This document shows, piece after piece, positions 28,640-37,650 of a stretch of 64,000 bases of DNA. This stretch comes from Neisseria sp. DTU_2020_1000833_1_SI_GRL_NUU_006 (GTDB lineage Bacteria > Pseudomonadota > Gammaproteobacteria > Burkholderiales > Neisseriaceae). The notes beneath the pieces were generated by a model, which had not been told where the DNA came from, did not search any database, and saw only the letters and a list, made by a program, of their open reading frames with translations. The position numbers and the translations under genes are program-made. Each line of letters starts with the position of its first letter. The stretch's first letter is position 1. The stretch lies in assembly GCA_032388755.1 (NCBI GenBank), contig CP135593.1, positions 1,860,001 to 1,924,000 on the forward strand, given 5' to 3'.

Positions 28640-31429
28640 TCAATGCGCCTCTTCCCAATTCATCCCCACGCCAACCTCCGCCACCAGCGGTACTTTCAAC
28701 ATCCCATCATCCACTTTCGCCATAATCTGCGGCAGTTTTTCTTTGACTGAATCCAGTTCGGCTTCGGGTACTTCCAGCACCAGTTCGTCATGCACCTGCA
28801 TAATCAGTTTGCTTTGTAAGAGGTCGTCTGAAAGCCAGCGGGACACGTCTATCATGGCGCGTTTGATGAGGTCGGAGGCGGTGCCTTGCATGGGGGCGTT
28901 GATGGCGGCGCGTTCGGCTCCGGCGCGGGCGTTGGCGTTTTTGTTGTGGATGTCGGGCAGGTAGAGGCGGCGGCCGAACAGGGTTTCGACGAAGCCTTGG
29001 GCGGCGGCTTGTTCTTTGGTGCGCTGCATGTATTCGGCGACGCCGGGGTAGCGGGCGAAGTAGCGGTCGATGAAGGTTTTGGCGGACAGGTTGTCTATGC
29101 CCAGCGATTTGGCGAGGCCGTATTGGCCCATGCCGTAAATGAGGCCGAAGTTGATGGTTTTGGCGTAGCGGCGTTGTTCGGACGAGACGTTTTCGGGGGC
29201 GATGCCGAATACTTCGACGGCAGTGCGGCGGTGTACGTCTTCGCCGTTTTGGAACGCGGCAATCAGGGTTTTGTCGCCGGAGAGGTGCGCCATGATGCGC
29301 AGCTCGATTTGGGAATAGTCGGCAGAGACGATGACGCTGCCTTGCGGTGCGGTGAAGGCGCGGCGCACGCGGCGGCCTTCGGCGGTGCGGATGGGGATGT
29401 TTTGCAGGTTGGGGTTGTTGCTGGCGAGGCGGCCGGTGATGGCGACGGCTTGGGCGTAGGTGGTGTGCACGCGGCCGTCTTTGGGGGAAATCATTTCGGG
29501 CAGTTTGTCGGTGTAGGTGGATTTGAGTTTCGCCAGGCTGCGGTTTTGCAGGATGATTTTGGGCAGGGGGTAGTCGGGAGCGAGCTGTTCGAGCACGGCT
29601 TCGTTGGTGGAAATGCCGCCTTTGGCGGTTTTTTTCAGGCCTTTGGTGGGGATGCCCATTTTGTCGAACAGGATTTCTTGCAGTTGTTTGGGCGAGTTGA
29701 GGTTGAACGGCTGGCCTGCGGCGGCGTAGGCTTCCTGTTCGAGCTTCATCAGCTCGGCGCCGAGCTCTGCGCTTTGACGGGCGAGTTCGGCGCGGTCGAT
29801 TTGCACGCCGTTGCGTTCCATTTCAAACAATACCTGCGCGACGGGCAGCTCCATTTTTTCATACATTTCAAGCTGTTTGGCATCCATTTGCGCGCGCAGG
29901 TGCGCTTCGAGGCGCAGGGCGAAATCGGCGTCTTGGGCGGCGTATTCTGTTGCCTGCCCGATGGCAACGTCGGCAAACCCGATTTGCTTCGCGCCTTTGC
30001 CGCATAGCGATTCGTAGGTAATGGTTTCCAAGCCCAGCCAGCGTTCGGACAATTCGTCCAAGCCGTGTCCGAGATGGCTCTCGATGATGTAGGAAGCGAG
30101 CATGGCGTCGCCGGCAATGCCGTTCAGGGCGATGCCGTAGTTGGCGAAAACGTGTTGGTCGTATTTGAGGTTTTGCCCGATTTTTTTCAGGGCGGGGTTT
30201 TCCAAATGCGGTTTCAGACGACCTAATACGTCTTGCAAATCAAGCTGTTCGGGCGCGGCGGTCAGGCTGTGGCCTACGGGGATGTAAACCGCTTCGCCTG
30301 CTTGGAACGCGATGCTGATGCCGACCAGCGCAGCGTTCATCGCGTCTAGGGACGTGGTTTCCGTATCAATACCGATTTTGTCCGCCTGCGACAGTTTGTC
30401 CAACAAGGTGGCAAACTGCGCTTCAGTGGTAACGGCTTGATAATCCAGCGTATCGGGGGCAACGGCTTTTTCAGGTAGCCTTTCAGACGACGTTTCCATG
30501 TCCAACGCCGCCTGTTCGCCTATCGTATCGCTGCCGAACAAATCGCCGTCCGCCGCTTCGTGCATACGGCTTTCCGCTTCTTTCAGCCAAGTGCGGAAGC
30601 CCCAGCGTTTGAAATCGACCGCAAGCTGCGACCATTTCGGCGAAGTGCGGCGCAGGCTTTCGAGGCCGTCTGAAAGCTCGGTGTGCAAGTCCACATCGGT
30701 TTTAATCGTCACCAAATCATACGAAAGCGGCAGTTGGGGCAGCGCAGCTTGCAGGTTTTCGCCGACCTTGCCCTTGATTTCCGCAGCGTGTTCCATTACG
30801 CCTGCCAACGAGCCGTAGGCTTCCAGCCATTTCACCGCCGTTTTCGGGCCGCATTTTTCCACGCCCGGCACATTGTCCACCTTGTCGCCCATCAGCGCGA
30901 GATAATCGCGGATTTGGTCGGGGCGCACGCCGAATTTTTCCTTCACGCCTTCAATGTCCAGCGTTTCGCCGCTCATCGTGTTCACCAGCGTCACGCGATC
31001 GTTCACCAACTGCGCCATATCCTTATCGCCGGTGGACACCACCACATTCCAACCCGCTTCGCCAGCCATTGCTGCCAGCGTGCCGATGACGTCGTCCGCT
31101 TCGACTTGTGGAATCACCAGCACCGGCCAGCCCATCAGCCGCACCAAATCCGGCAAGGCTTCCGCCTGCGGGCGCAAATCGTCCGGCATCGGCGGGCGCG
31201 TCGCCTTGTAGTCGGGGAACATCTCGTGGCGGAAATTCTTGCCCTTCGCATCAAACACCACCGCGCAATAATCATGAACATAATCCGCCCGCAGCCGGCG
31301 CAGCATGTTCAACACGCCATAAAGCGCACCCGTCGGCGCACCGTCAGGCGCGGACAACTGCGCCATCGCGTGATAAGCGCGGTAGAGATAAGAAGAGCCG
31401 TCAACGAGGAGGAGAGTGGGTTTGGACAT
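28640..31429 (-). CDS. polA: DNA polymerase I
   Basis: PolA fills gaps and removes RNA primers in replication and repair. The 929 residues carry three domains. The 5' nuclease (1-300) opens with LLLVDGSSYLYRAYHA and has GDKDMAQLV. The 3'-5' exonuclease (about 330-520) keeps all three motifs: DTETTSLD, NLKYD and YAAQD, so proofreading should be active. The polymerase (about 530-929) has the A motif DYSQIELR near 705, the B motif RRYAKTINFGLIYG and the C motif QVHDELVLE. The frame extends upstream to 31615, but the ATG at 31429 with AGCAGG upstream gives the family start MSKPTLLLVDG. Confidence 0.98.
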   Translation of the reverse strand: MSKPTLLLVDGSSYLYRAYHAMAQLSAPDGAPTGALYGVLNMLRRLRADYVHDYCAVVFDAKGKNFRHEMFPDYKATRPPMPDDLRPQAEALPDLVRLMGWPVLVIPQVEADDVIGTLAAMAGEAGWNVVVSTGDKDMAQLVNDRVTLVNTMSGETLDIEGVKEKFGVRPDQIRDYLALMGDKVDNVPGVEKCGPKTAVKWLEAYGSLAGVMEHAAEIKGKVGENLQAALPQLPLSYDLVTIKTDVDLHTELSDGLESLRRTSPKWSQLAVDFKRWGFRTWLKEAESRMHEAADGDLFGSDTIGEQAALDMETSSERLPEKAVAPDTLDYQAVTTEAQFATLLDKLSQADKIGIDTETTSLDAMNAALVGISIAFQAGEAVYIPVGHSLTAAPEQLDLQDVLGRLKPHLENPALKKIGQNLKYDQHVFANYGIALNGIAGDAMLASYIIESHLGHGLDELSERWLGLETITYESLCGKGAKQIGFADVAIGQATEYAAQDADFALRLEAHLRAQMDAKQLEMYEKMELPVAQVLFEMERNGVQIDRAELARQSAELGAELMKLEQEAYAAAGQPFNLNSPKQLQEILFDKMGIPTKGLKKTAKGGISTNEAVLEQLAPDYPLPKIILQNRSLAKLKSTYTDKLPEMISPKDGRVHTTYAQAVAITGRLASNNPNLQNIPIRTAEGRRVRRAFTAPQGSVIVSADYSQIELRIMAHLSGDKTLIAAFQNGEDVHRRTAVEVFGIAPENVSSEQRRYAKTINFGLIYGMGQYGLAKSLGIDNLSAKTFIDRYFARYPGVAEYMQRTKEQAAAQGFVETLFGRRLYLPDIHNKNANARAGAERAAINAPMQGTASDLIKRAMIDVSRWLSDDLLQSKLIMQVHDELVLEVPEAELDSVKEKLPQIMAKVDDGMLKVPLVAEVGVGMNWEEAH

Positions 31430-31578
31430 GGTGAACCTGCTTGAAATGAGTGAAAAATAGATGGACGGATTATAAAGGAAAAGACAAGAGGTCGTCTGAA
31501 AGCAAGTTTTCATGGCATAACACGTTCCACTCAAAACGCCCTTCCCTTTCCGCGAACATACCATTAAGCATCGCTGTA

Positions 31579-31612
31579 AAAAGGTCGTCTGAAAATGTTC
31601 AGACGACCTTTT
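31579..31612. terminator. DUS-pair hairpin terminator of thiG
   Basis: AAAAGGTCGTCTGAA and its inverse pair around a tiny loop, with T-runs, 25 bp beyond the thiG stop. A single DUS also lies near 31489-31501. Confidence 0.8.
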
Positions 31613-31636
31613 CACATACCCGCAACACGCTATTCG

Positions 31637-32425
31637 TCAATATTCCGCCGAATGCCAAAACGGCTGCCCCACGGTTGGCGTACTGGCTTGGGCTTTGGTT
31701 CGTGCTTCGACCGGTTCAGCTTCAAATGCCAGCCGTCCGGATTCGACGGCAAGTGCGAAGGCGCGCGCCATGTTGACGGGGTCGCCGCTGCGGGAAACGG
31801 CGGTGTTCAGCAATACGCCGTCAAACCCCCATTCCATCACTTGCGCCGCCTGCGAGGGCAAACCCAAGCCCGCGTCGATAATCAGCGGCGTGTCGGGCAG
31901 GCGTTCGCGCAGGACGTTCAGTGCATAGGCGTGAACCGCGCCCAAACCCGTGCCGATCGGCGCCGCCCACGGCATTAACGCCTGACAGCCCGCGTCGAGC
32001 AGGCGGCGGCAGGCAATCAGGTCTTCGGTGCAATAAGGCAGCACTTTGAAGCCGTCTTTAATCAGGATTTCCGCCGCTTCAACAAGCTGGAAGACGTCGG
32101 GCTGCAACGTGTCGTCGTCGCCGATGAGCTCGAGTTTGATCCAATCGGTTTCAAATACTTCCCGCGCCATCTGCGCCGTCGTTACCGCTTCCTGCACGCT
32201 TTGGCAGCCTGCTGTGTTCGGCAGCACGGGGACGCCGCTTTCTTCCAACAGCGACCAAAACCCCTGACCGTGCGCCTCGCCTCCGCTTCCCGCACGACGC
32301 AGCGAGACGGTAATCATCGCGGGGCGGGCGGTTTGGACGGATTGTTTGAGGATTTCGGGCGTCGGGTAGGCAGCCGTGCCGAGCAGCAGCCGTGAAGGGA
32401 AAGTTTCTCCGTATAGGGTGAGCAT
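31637..32425 (-). CDS. thiG: thiazole synthase ThiG
   Basis: ThiG joins deoxyxylulose phosphate, dehydroglycine and ThiS thiocarboxylate sulfur to make the thiazole phosphate of thiamine. The 262-residue TIM barrel has the imine-forming lysine in [11 protein letters not shown] (K97) and the phosphate-binding segments WAAPIGTG and [10 protein letters not shown]. Length is normal. It follows thiS by about 60 bp on the same strand, with a DUS in the gap. ThiG works with ThiS and with ThiO, which supplies dehydroglycine and is encoded about 4 kb upstream. Confidence 0.97.
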   Translation of the reverse strand: MLTLYGETFPSRLLLGTAAYPTPEILKQSVQTARPAMITVSLRRAGSGGEAHGQGFWSLLEESGVPVLPNTAGCQSVQEAVTTAQMAREVFETDWIKLELIGDDDTLQPDVFQLVEAAEILIKDGFKVLPYCTEDLIACRRLLDAGCQALMPWAAPIGTGLGAVHAYALNVLRERLPDTPLIIDAGLGLPSQAAQVMEWGFDGVLLNTAVSRSGDPVNMARAFALAVESGRLAFEAEPVEARTKAQASTPTVGQPFWHSAEY

Positions 32426-32484
32426 GATGGGTTCCTTTGTAAGGTTGTTTTGGGGACAGGGGTCGTCTGAAAAGGCAAAACCGC

Positions 32485-32679
32485 CTAGCCGCCGACCACC
32501 GGCCGCACAATATCGACTTTGTCGTTTTCGTTCAAAACCGTTTCCGCATATGCGCCTTTGGCGACGAATCCGGTATTTACCGCGACGGCAAAAGGCTTTT
32601 GCGGCGCGGTTTGAGCGATGAGGTCGGCAACGGTTGTGCCGTGAAGTTCGGCGGGTTTACCGTTTAAGATGATGTTCAT
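32485..32679 (-). CDS. thiS: sulfur carrier protein ThiS
   Basis: ThiS is a ubiquitin-like 64-residue protein whose C-terminal glycine is adenylated and converted to a thiocarboxylate that donates sulfur to thiazole. The sequence shows MNIILNGKP at the start, a typical NENDKVDIV turn and the required terminal VVGG. It precedes thiG. A CREE lies 21 bp upstream of its start, where it could supply a promoter. Confidence 0.95.
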   Translation of the reverse strand: MNIILNGKPAELHGTTVADLIAQTAPQKPFAVAVNTGFVAKGAYAETVLNENDKVDIVRPVVGG

Positions 32680-32700
32680 GGTTTCTCGATGTTTCGTATG

Positions 32701-32807
32701 TATAGTGGATTAACTTTAAATCAGGACAAGGCGACGAAGCCGCAGACAGTACAGATCGTACGGCAAGGCGAGGCAACGCCGTACTGGTTTAAAGTTAAGC
32801 CACTATA
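32701..32807. repeat. Correia repeat enclosed element, short form
   Basis: This 107-bp element has TATAGTGGATTAA at one end and TTAAGCCACTATA at the other, with one changed base in the right terminal repeat. It fills the gap between hxlR and thiS, 21 bp upstream of the thiS start and 7 bp past the hxlR stop. Confidence 0.92.
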
Positions 32808-32814
32808 AGTTTCT

Positions 32815-33168
32815 TTATTCGCGATGCGCCTGCTCTTGCTTGAATCCGTCGCCCCATTCCTTCAATGCCGTCAGCACGGGCGCAAGCGTTTTGCCGTAGT
32901 CGGTCAGGCGGTATTCCACGCGCGGCGGGACTTCGGGATACACGGTGCGCGAAATGATGCCGTCGGCTTCCAATGCACGCAGTTGGACGGTCAGCGTGCG
33001 CTGCGACACATCGGGCAGGATGCGGCGGATTTGGTTGAAGCGCAGTGTGCCGTCCGTGTGCAGGCGGTAGAGTATCGTGCCTTTCCATTTGCCGCCGATA
33101 ACGGAAAGCGCGGCTTCCACCGAGCAGCCTTCGGCGCAGTCGTAGCTTGGGTGCGGTGTGCGGGGCAT
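32815..33168 (-). CDS. HxlR-family transcriptional regulator
   Basis: This 117-residue winged-helix protein is a typical HxlR regulator: CSVEAALSVIGGKWKGTILYRL, then LRFNQIRRILPDVSQRTLTVQLRALEADGIISR as the recognition helix and wing. Two early cysteines (about residues 11 and 15) recall the redox-sensing cysteines of QorR and YodB. It is divergent from a quinone-oxidoreductase-like gene, the usual target arrangement, so it may sense electrophiles or quinones. The 104-bp shared gap contains an inverted repeat. Confidence 0.92.
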   Translation of the reverse strand: MPRTPHPSYDCAEGCSVEAALSVIGGKWKGTILYRLHTDGTLRFNQIRRILPDVSQRTLTVQLRALEADGIISRTVYPEVPPRVEYRLTDYGKTLAPVLTALKEWGDGFKQEQAHRE

Positions 33169-33197
33169 GGCAGTATCCTTTATGTAACTATATGAAA

Positions 33198-33215
33198 AAC
33201 AAGTGCGTTCTTGTT
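33198..33215. promoter_or_regulatory. candidate HxlR operator
   Basis: AACAAG-TGCGTT-CTTGTT is a perfect 6-bp inverted repeat with a 6-bp spacer in the gap between the divergent hxlR and oxidoreductase genes. HxlR dimers bind such dyads. The site was not tested. Confidence 0.45.
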
Positions 33216-33272
33216 AGTGGTGTGCTTCGGGCGCATGATACACGCTTTCAGACGACCTAACAGGAGAACCTT

Positions 33273-34292
33273 ATGAAAGCCATCGGTTTCAACCGCCCTT
33301 TGCCCGTTTCCAACCCTGAAGCCCTGCTCGACATCGAAATGCCCGAACCCGAACTGCGGCCGCACGATATTTTGGTTGCCGTGCAGGCGGTTTCAGTCAA
33401 TCCTGTCGATGTGAAAGTTCGGGCGGCGCATACGCCTGCGGCAGGGCAGTACCGCGTATTGGGTTACGACGCGGCAGGCATCGTTCAGGCGGTCGGCAGC
33501 GAAGTGCGGCATTTCAAAGTCGGCGACGAAGTGTATTACGCGGGTGCCATCAACCGCCAAGGTTCGAACGCACAATTACAGGCGGTGGACGCGCGCATTG
33601 CCGCCAAAAAACCGCGTTCGCTGGATTTTGCCCAAGCCGCCGCGCTGCCATTAACGGCAATTACCGCCTGGGAAACGCTGTTCGACCGCTTGGACGTGAA
33701 CAAACCCGTGGCAGGCGGCGCCAATACGCTGCTCTTAATCGGCGGCGCAGGCGGGGTCGGCTCGCTTGCCATCCAGTTTCTGAAAAAGCTGACCGACATT
33801 CAAGTCATCGCCACCGCTTCCCGCCCCGAAAGCCGCGCGTGGGTGAAGGAATTGGGGGCGGATTTCGTCATCAACCATCATGAAAACATGGCGGAACAGG
33901 TTGCCGCGTTAAATATCGGCGCGCCATCGTTTGTTTTTTCCACCAACCATACTGACCGCCATCTGCCGCAAATCGTGGAACTCATCGCCCCGCAAGGCAG
34001 AATCGCACTGATTGACGACCCCGAAACGTTGGACGTGAACCCGCTCAAAGGCAAAAGCCTGTCGCTGCATTGGGAATTTATGTTTACCCGCCCGCTGCGC
34101 GAAACGGCAGACATCGAACGGCAGGGCGAAATCCTGGCCGAAACCGCGCGGCTGGTGGACGAAGGCATCATCCGCCCGACCGCCACCCAAATCCTGCACG
34201 GCATCAATGCTGCCAACCTGCGCCGCGCACATGAGATGCTGGAACGCGGAGATATGGTCGGCAAGCTGGTGGTTGAAGGCTGGGACAACTGA
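33273..34292 (+). CDS. zinc-type MDR quinone oxidoreductase-like protein
   Basis: This 339-residue protein is a medium-chain dehydrogenase/reductase of the ZADH/quinone oxidoreductase branch. The N-terminal GroES-like domain has SVNPVDVKVR and GYDAAGIVQAVGSEV. The Rossmann domain has LLLIGGAGGVGSLAIQFLKKL as the NADPH-binding GxxGxxG. The structural and catalytic zinc cysteines of true alcohol dehydrogenases are absent, so it probably reduces quinones or enones with NADPH. AGGAG precedes the start, and an inverse DUS (TTTCAGACGACCT) lies 20 bp upstream. Confidence 0.9.
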   Translation: MKAIGFNRPLPVSNPEALLDIEMPEPELRPHDILVAVQAVSVNPVDVKVRAAHTPAAGQYRVLGYDAAGIVQAVGSEVRHFKVGDEVYYAGAINRQGSNAQLQAVDARIAAKKPRSLDFAQAAALPLTAITAWETLFDRLDVNKPVAGGANTLLLIGGAGGVGSLAIQFLKKLTDIQVIATASRPESRAWVKELGADFVINHHENMAEQVAALNIGAPSFVFSTNHTDRHLPQIVELIAPQGRIALIDDPETLDVNPLKGKSLSLHWEFMFTRPLRETADIERQGEILAETARLVDEGIIRPTATQILHGINAANLRRAHEMLERGDMVGKLVVEGWDN

Positions 34293-34377
34293 ATTCACCG
34301 ATTATTCTTTGCGCCGTTATGCCCGCTTCTGCCTGTATGGCATCCGAAATGACGGCAATCGAATATCCTAATTGAGC

Positions 34378-34410
34378 AGGTCGTCTGAAATTTGGCTTTC
34401 AGACGACCTT
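34378..34410. terminator. DUS-pair hairpin terminator between oxidoreductase and thiE
   Basis: AGGTCGTCTGAAA and TTTCAGACGACCT pair around a short loop between convergent genes. Confidence 0.75.
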
Positions 34411-35026
34411 ATTCCTCCCACAAAGCCTGAAACGCTTTAACCACCGCTTCGGGATTTTCTGCTTCGGTAACGGCGCGGACGACGGCGAGTGAAGAAACGC
34501 CGGTTGCCAATACATCTTCGGCGTTGTTTAAATCGATGCCGCCGATGGCGACGACGGGCGTGCTGCCTGCCTGTTTCACATATTCGCGCAGTTTGTCCAA
34601 GCCTTGCGGGGCGGTGGGCATTTGCTTGGTTGTGGTCGGGAAAATCGCGCCGCTGGCGACGTAGCTGGGGTGTACGGACAGGGCGCGGTCGAGTTCGGCG
34701 ACGGAGTGCGTACTCAAACCCAAACGCAAACCGGCGGCGGCGATGGCGGCAAGGTCGGCGGTGTCCATGTCTTCCTGTCCGAGATGCACGCCGTATGCGC
34801 CCGCTTCTGTCGCCTCGCGCCAGTGGTCGTTGATGAAAAGCTGCGTGCGGCTGCCCTGACAGGCGGCGACGCAGCGGGCGATTTCGCGTTTCAAGTCATC
34901 GCCGTGCAGGGTTTTGCAGCGCAGTTGCACCGTGTCGGCACCTGCTTTGACCATGCGCTCCACCCAATCGGCGGTGGGAACGACGGCGTAGAATTTGAGC
35001 GGGGATTTTAGGGGTGGGAAGATCAT
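34409..35026 (-). CDS. thiE: thiamine phosphate synthase
   Basis: ThiE couples hydroxymethylpyrimidine diphosphate with thiazole phosphate to give thiamine phosphate. The 205-residue TIM barrel shows VQLRCKTLHGDD (pyrophosphate binding), FINDHWREA, GVHLGQEDMD, SGAIFPTTTK and VVAIGGIDLNN. It is the last gene of the thiO-led unit, 16 bp after the NERD gene stop, so it should be under the TPP riboswitch at 37545-37650. Confidence 0.96.
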   Translation of the reverse strand: MIFPPLKSPLKFYAVVPTADWVERMVKAGADTVQLRCKTLHGDDLKREIARCVAACQGSRTQLFINDHWREATEAGAYGVHLGQEDMDTADLAAIAAAGLRLGLSTHSVAELDRALSVHPSYVASGAIFPTTTKQMPTAPQGLDKLREYVKQAGSTPVVAIGGIDLNNAEDVLATGVSSLAVVRAVTEAENPEAVVKAFQALWEE

Positions 35027-35042
35027 GGGGTGTCCTTTTAAG

Positions 35043-35690
35043 TTATCGCTGATGGCGTTCCTGCAGGCGTTCGGTATGCGCCCGCAGTTTTTCGCCGTCG
35101 GCTTGGTATTCGTTTGAAGACAGCACGGCAGTTGCCGCCTCTATTTCCTGCGGCAGCAATAAGGTCGTCTGAAAACGTCTGATATAGGATGCTGCCTGTC
35201 TGATACGGCAGACATTCGGCGGCATTTGCGTTTTCAATTCACAATCACCGAGAAAAACCACCATCGAATGAAATTTTTCTTCCGGCAGTTGCAGCAGTTC
35301 GGATAATGCCTTGATGTGTGCGTAATTCTGGCGCAACGGATTTTGAAAGTAGTGTTTCTGCTTATAGACGACTTGTGTCCATTTCGATTGCTTCTCGCTG
35401 CCGAAAATCCAACCTGTGTAATTCTTGGTTTCTATGACAAATATCCCGAAAACCGAAACATAGATATGGTCGATTTGCGTCGTGCCGCTGCGGGACGGAA
35501 TAATCAAATCGTGAAATTCGATATAGGTTTCTTCATCCAAATCTTTTCCGATTACTGAACGGACTGCCCGTTCGCCTATGCGTCCTTTCACTTTGGGGTT
35601 TTGGAGCAGCGCTTTCAAAAGAAGCAGGGGAATGACGAGCAGGAAAATCCAAAAGATACCTGACAGGTTTCCTATTGCTTGTTCAATCAT
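35043..35690 (-). CDS. NERD-domain (nuclease-related) membrane-anchored protein
   Basis: This 215-residue protein has one N-terminal membrane helix (about 8-27) and a NERD domain from about residue 35: GRIGERAVRSVIG, then TTQIDHIYVSVFGIFVIETKNYTGWIFG. The D and E/K residues of this segment match the PD-(D/E)XK-like core, so nuclease activity is possible but not shown. A DUS is read as RRFQTTLLL. ATG 35690 follows AAGGAAAACGTC. Its place in a thiamine operon is not explained by known function. Confidence 0.9.
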   Translation of the reverse strand: MIEQAIGNLSGIFWIFLLVIPLLLLKALLQNPKVKGRIGERAVRSVIGKDLDEETYIEFHDLIIPSRSGTTQIDHIYVSVFGIFVIETKNYTGWIFGSEKQSKWTQVVYKQKHYFQNPLRQNYAHIKALSELLQLPEEKFHSMVVFLGDCELKTQMPPNVCRIRQAASYIRRFQTTLLLPQEIEAATAVLSSNEYQADGEKLRAHTERLQERHQR

Positions 35691-35831
35691 GACGTTTTCC
35701 TTTTTTGTTTTATTGTTTAATGAAAGTGAGCCTGGTATAGCCATCTGATGAGGTCGTCTGAAAACATCAAGTATTCACATTCATGCCGTAGAGTAGAAGA
35801 CGGGTGATACTTGATTGGAAGCTCCCCCTTC

Positions 35832-36290
35832 TTATAACCAACGGCGAACGCGCCGACAGTAAGACTCGTATTCTGCGCCGAATTTCTGCGCCAAAACGCA
35901 TTCTTCGGGCATGATTTGAAAGCGCGTCATATAGGCAACAAATGCAGCCAAAAACAACCACGGCAGCGGGTGCGCCAAATAGCCCGCCCATGCAACCAGC
36001 CAGCAGCCCATACCCGCATACATCGGGTTGCGGCTGAAACGGTACACGCCGTCTGAAACAAAGTGTTCAGTTTGTTCGGGGTTGAACGGGCTGACGGTCG
36101 TGCGCACACGGCGAAACGCCCACACACCTAATATGCCTAACAAAGTCCCAAACGCCATCAAAACAACCGACAGCAATATAGGAAAGCGCGGCATTATGTC
36201 AGCCAACGCCGACACTTGGGCAGAGATGTACATCAACAACGCACAAATAAAACATATCGCCGGCGGCGGAATTTTAGTTTCTAAATTCAT
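35832..36290 (-). CDS. isoprenylcysteine methyltransferase-like (PEMT/ICMT) membrane protein
   Basis: This 152-residue protein has four membrane helices and the C-terminal SAM-binding signature of the ICMT/PEMT family: TEHFVSDGVYRFSRNPMYAG followed by MPEECVLAQKFGAEYESYCRRVRRWL, with the R-x-P-x-Y and late E-E residues. Bacterial members methylate unknown lipid or protein thiol/carboxyl groups. It is 51 bp past thiO on the same strand. Substrate unknown. Confidence 0.88.
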   Translation of the reverse strand: MNLETKIPPPAICFICALLMYISAQVSALADIMPRFPILLSVVLMAFGTLLGILGVWAFRRVRTTVSPFNPEQTEHFVSDGVYRFSRNPMYAGMGCWLVAWAGYLAHPLPWLFLAAFVAYMTRFQIMPEECVLAQKFGAEYESYCRRVRRWL

Positions 36291-36341
36291 ATTGTTACCT
36301 TTATAAAACGGATAGCGCGACGTTTTCAGACGACCTCAAAC

Positions 36342-37436
36342 TTATTTTTCAATATACGCCAAACCGCTTTCTTCATCACGTTCGGGCGCGTCTTTTCCGT
36401 CAAACAGTGCCACTGCCAATCTGACGGCGGCGGCGGTTACGGCGGGAGAAATCATGAAGCCGTGACGGAAAAGGCCGTTGATTTCAATCAGGCGTCGGGC
36501 GCGGCTGTAACGAATTTCGGGGTTGTGGTGGTTGAGCGTCGGGCGCAGGCCGGTGGCGATTTCGAGAATGTCGGCTTCGCCGAAGGCGGGGTGGACGGCA
36601 TAGAGTGCGGATAAAAGTTCCAACCCGGAACGTACGCTGGCTGGGGCTTGGCTTTCGCTTTCGATTTGGGTCGCGCCGATGACGAAGACGTGGTTTTCTT
36701 TCGGGGCGATGTAGAGCGGGTAACGCGGGTGCAGCAGGCGCACGGGACGGTTGAGCGTGATTTCGGGCGTATAAACCCGCGCCACTTCGCCACGTATGCC
36801 GCGCAAGGTGCTGGTGTGTTCGGGGGATTGGTTCCACGCAGTTTTTGCGCCGTAGCCGCGGCAGTCGATCAGCCAGTCGTATTGGGCTTGCAGGTCTTCG
36901 GGGGCACATTCGTGTTCCCAATGGCAAGGGACGTTCATCCCGTCCAAAGCGTCGGCAAGTGCAGACAAGATTTGCTGTCCGTCGAGCTGGCCTTCGGTCG
37001 GCAGGTAGATTCCGTCTGAAAAGCGTCCGCCGAGTTGCGGTTCGCGTTTGGCGATGTCGTCGGCGCGCCAACGGACGATTTCGTCATCCGCTACGCCGCC
37101 GCGTTTGAGATGGCGGACGAACTCGCTGGATAATGGCTTGTCCTGCCCGTGCCACACAATCAGGCTGCCGTTTTCCTGCATCATGGTCGGCGTTTTCAGA
37201 CGACCTCGTATGTCGCGCCACAGTGGAATGCTCTGCCTGCCCAGTTTGATGACTTCGGGCGTAGCCTCGACCGCTTCCGCAGCAGGCGCGAGCATGGCGG
37301 CGGCAACATAAGCGGCGGCGTGTTCGCCTTTGCGCCCACCCTTGTCAAAGAGGGCAATGGATAAACCTTGTTCTGCAAGTTGTAAAGCAGTCAGACGGCC
37401 GCAGAGGCCGCCGCCGAGAATGGCGATACGGGGCAT
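36342..37436 (-). CDS. thiO: glycine oxidase ThiO
   Basis: ThiO is an FAD-dependent D-amino-acid-oxidase-fold enzyme that oxidises glycine to dehydroglycine for thiazole synthesis. The 364 residues open with the dinucleotide-binding IAILGGGLCGRLTALQLAEQG, have the family AAAMLAPAAEA segment, LIDCRGYGA, RGIRGEVARV, YPLYIAPKENHVFVIGATQ and the late GLFRHGFMISPAV. A TPP riboswitch lies in its leader, which fixes the thiamine role. It heads the unit thiO / ICMT-like / NERD / thiE. Confidence 0.94.
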   Translation of the reverse strand: MPRIAILGGGLCGRLTALQLAEQGLSIALFDKGGRKGEHAAAYVAAAMLAPAAEAVEATPEVIKLGRQSIPLWRDIRGRLKTPTMMQENGSLIVWHGQDKPLSSEFVRHLKRGGVADDEIVRWRADDIAKREPQLGGRFSDGIYLPTEGQLDGQQILSALADALDGMNVPCHWEHECAPEDLQAQYDWLIDCRGYGAKTAWNQSPEHTSTLRGIRGEVARVYTPEITLNRPVRLLHPRYPLYIAPKENHVFVIGATQIESESQAPASVRSGLELLSALYAVHPAFGEADILEIATGLRPTLNHHNPEIRYSRARRLIEINGLFRHGFMISPAVTAAAVRLAVALFDGKDAPERDEESGLAYIEK

Positions 37437-37544
37437 GGTGGATTCCTTTGCAGTGTTTGGGCAGTCGGGAAGACGAAAGACAAGACGGAAGCGGAATCCA
37501 CCGAATGGCGGGAAATGCGAGAAAGGGAACGGAAGCCTGAAAAG

Positions 37545-37650
37545 GCGTTTGACAGCTTGTTTCCTACGCAGGCATTACCCCGACAGGTTCTACGGATTCC
37601 GCTGTTGCGGTCTCAGCTGTTTGCGGGAACAAGCAGCACTCCGACAAGGA
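37545..37650 (-). promoter_or_regulatory. TPP (THI-box) riboswitch
   Basis: On the minus strand the thiO leader has the conserved TPP aptamer segments in order: CGGAGTGC near the 5' end, CTGAGA (37611-37616), ACCTGTCGGGGTAATGCC (37571-37588) and GCGTAGGAA. Binding of thiamine diphosphate would lower expression of the thiO unit. About 110 nt separate the aptamer from thiO, room for an expression platform. I did not identify a clear terminator, so control at the ribosome site is possible. Confidence 0.93.

Noticed and set aside
28886..30007. 373-residue open frame opposite polA
   Set aside because: Gly/Ala/Val-rich antisense shadow of polA, with no plausible start.
31430..31615. N-terminal extension of PolA by 62 residues
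   Set aside because: The added segment includes a translated DUS and unrelated residues; ATG 31429 has a ribosome site and gives the family start.
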